In this document: positions 63,733 through 64,000 of the stretch, one piece after another
Layout of the letters: each line of letters opens with the position of its first letter
How positions within the stretch are numbered: position 1 is the stretch's first letter
NCBI GenBank assembly: GCA_049323835.1
Contig: JBMOOJ010000103.1
Location: 11,064-75,063, forward strand
Length of the DNA stretch: 64,000 bases
Source: SG-bin9 sp049323835
Lineage (GTDB): Bacteria > Pseudomonadota > Alphaproteobacteria > Rhizobiales > Xanthobacteraceae
Direction of reading: 5' to 3'
Position numbers and translations under genes: made by a program
Notes under the pieces: generated by a model
Database searches by the model: none
Told to the model about the DNA's origin: nothing
What the model saw: the letters and a program-made list of their open reading frames with translations, nothing else

Positions 63733-64000
63733 GTGGCCAAATCCGATCTCGGAACCAAACGAATTTGCCCGACCACTGGCAAGAAGTTTTACGACTTGAA
63801 CAAGAACCCGGTGATCTCTCCGTACACCGGCGAGGTCGTGCCGATCGCGCCGGTGGCGCCGCCGCGCGGACGCGCCGAGCAGCGCGCTGCGGCTCAGGCT
63901 GCGAACGAGGATACCGCGCCGGAGATGGCGGAGAACGAGGAGTTGGTGTCGCTCGAGGAAGCTGACGCCGAAGAAAGCACCGGCAAGGTCGCCGCGAACG
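63733..64000 (+). CDS. TIGR02300/FYDLN-type protein (partial, runs off the window)
   Basis: The gene starts at GTG 63733 and stays open to the window end, so it has 89 codons visible. The first 25 residues, with KRICPTTGKKFYDLNKNPV, carry the FYDLN signature and a CxxxxxxFY pattern typical of TIGR02300, a small family restricted largely to alphaproteobacteria. SPYTGEVVP follows, then an acidic Glu/Ala-rich tail (LVSLEEADAEES). Its function is unknown. A gene for tRNA often follows in related genomes, but it is beyond the window. Confidence 0.85.
   Translation, partial: MAKSDLGTKRICPTTGKKFYDLNKNPVISPYTGEVVPIAPVAPPRGRAEQRAAAQAANEDTAPEMAENEELVSLEEADAEESTGKVAAN

Overview
The window is a GC-rich, gene-dense chromosomal segment of an alphaproteobacterium, almost certainly of the Hyphomicrobiales (Rhizobiales) and most like the Bradyrhizobium/Rhodopseudomonas/Afipia group. 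The basis is gene order (phoH-ybeY-corC-lnt, rimP-nusA-ylxR-infB, divL-tsaE/amgK-murU-addBA-trxA, folC-accD-trpABF, ihfB-sppA-rpsA-cmk-aroA), an Irr protein with a Cys-Pro heme regulatory motif, a DivL-type kinase with Tyr in place of the phosphoacceptor His, and several palindromic interspersed repeats of the kind common in that group. The assignment is inferred from sequence reading alone. A run of 10 N inside infB shows this is a draft or scaffolded assembly. I recognised no rRNA, tRNA, CRISPR array, prophage or intact insertion sequence.

Layout. 1-7.4 kb: the 3' end of miaB, then phoH, ybeY, corC and lnt, an HTH regulator, trmB and a DUF2336 gene. 7.4-17.9 kb: the translation/RNA operon rimP-nusA-ylxR-infB, then rbfA-truB-rpsO and pnp, with structured leaders before rimP and pnp. 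18-26.7 kb: oxidative stress, iron and lipid genes (a Tat-exported SOD, an NTF2-like protein, katG, a GST, fabI/fabB/fabA and the divergent irr). 26.9-34.4 kb: accessory genes (an SH3 protein, a 2-hydroxyacid dehydrogenase, a secreted hypothetical, moeB, an inactive-looking protease homologue, mutM, a VOC protein) separated by repeats and two long gene-poor stretches. 34.5-38.9 kb: ubiE-ubiB, coaBC and dut. 39-51.7 kb: divL, fused tsaE-amgK, a PilZ gene, a murU-like gene, addB-addA and trxA. 51.8-57.8 kb, minus strand: folC-accD, trpA-trpB-trpF, lapA, ihfB. 58-64 kb: sppA, rpsA, a tiny exported peptide, cmk-aroA and the start of a TIGR02300/FYDLN gene.

The most unusual item is coaBC. Its first ~40 residues are a ribbon-helix-helix domain of the FitA/VapB antitoxin type, and a perfect 14+5+14 bp palindrome overlaps a good promoter just upstream. 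This looks like an antitoxin-type repressor captured by a coenzyme A biosynthesis enzyme, giving a plausible self-regulating enzyme. Other points of interest are the mutually exclusive long-range pairings in the pnp leader, a terminator-like leader before rimP-nusA, a hairpin-rich non-coding segment near 30.0-30.4 kb, a protease homologue lacking its catalytic His, and four families of inverted-repeat elements, one of which supplies the stop codon of trmB.
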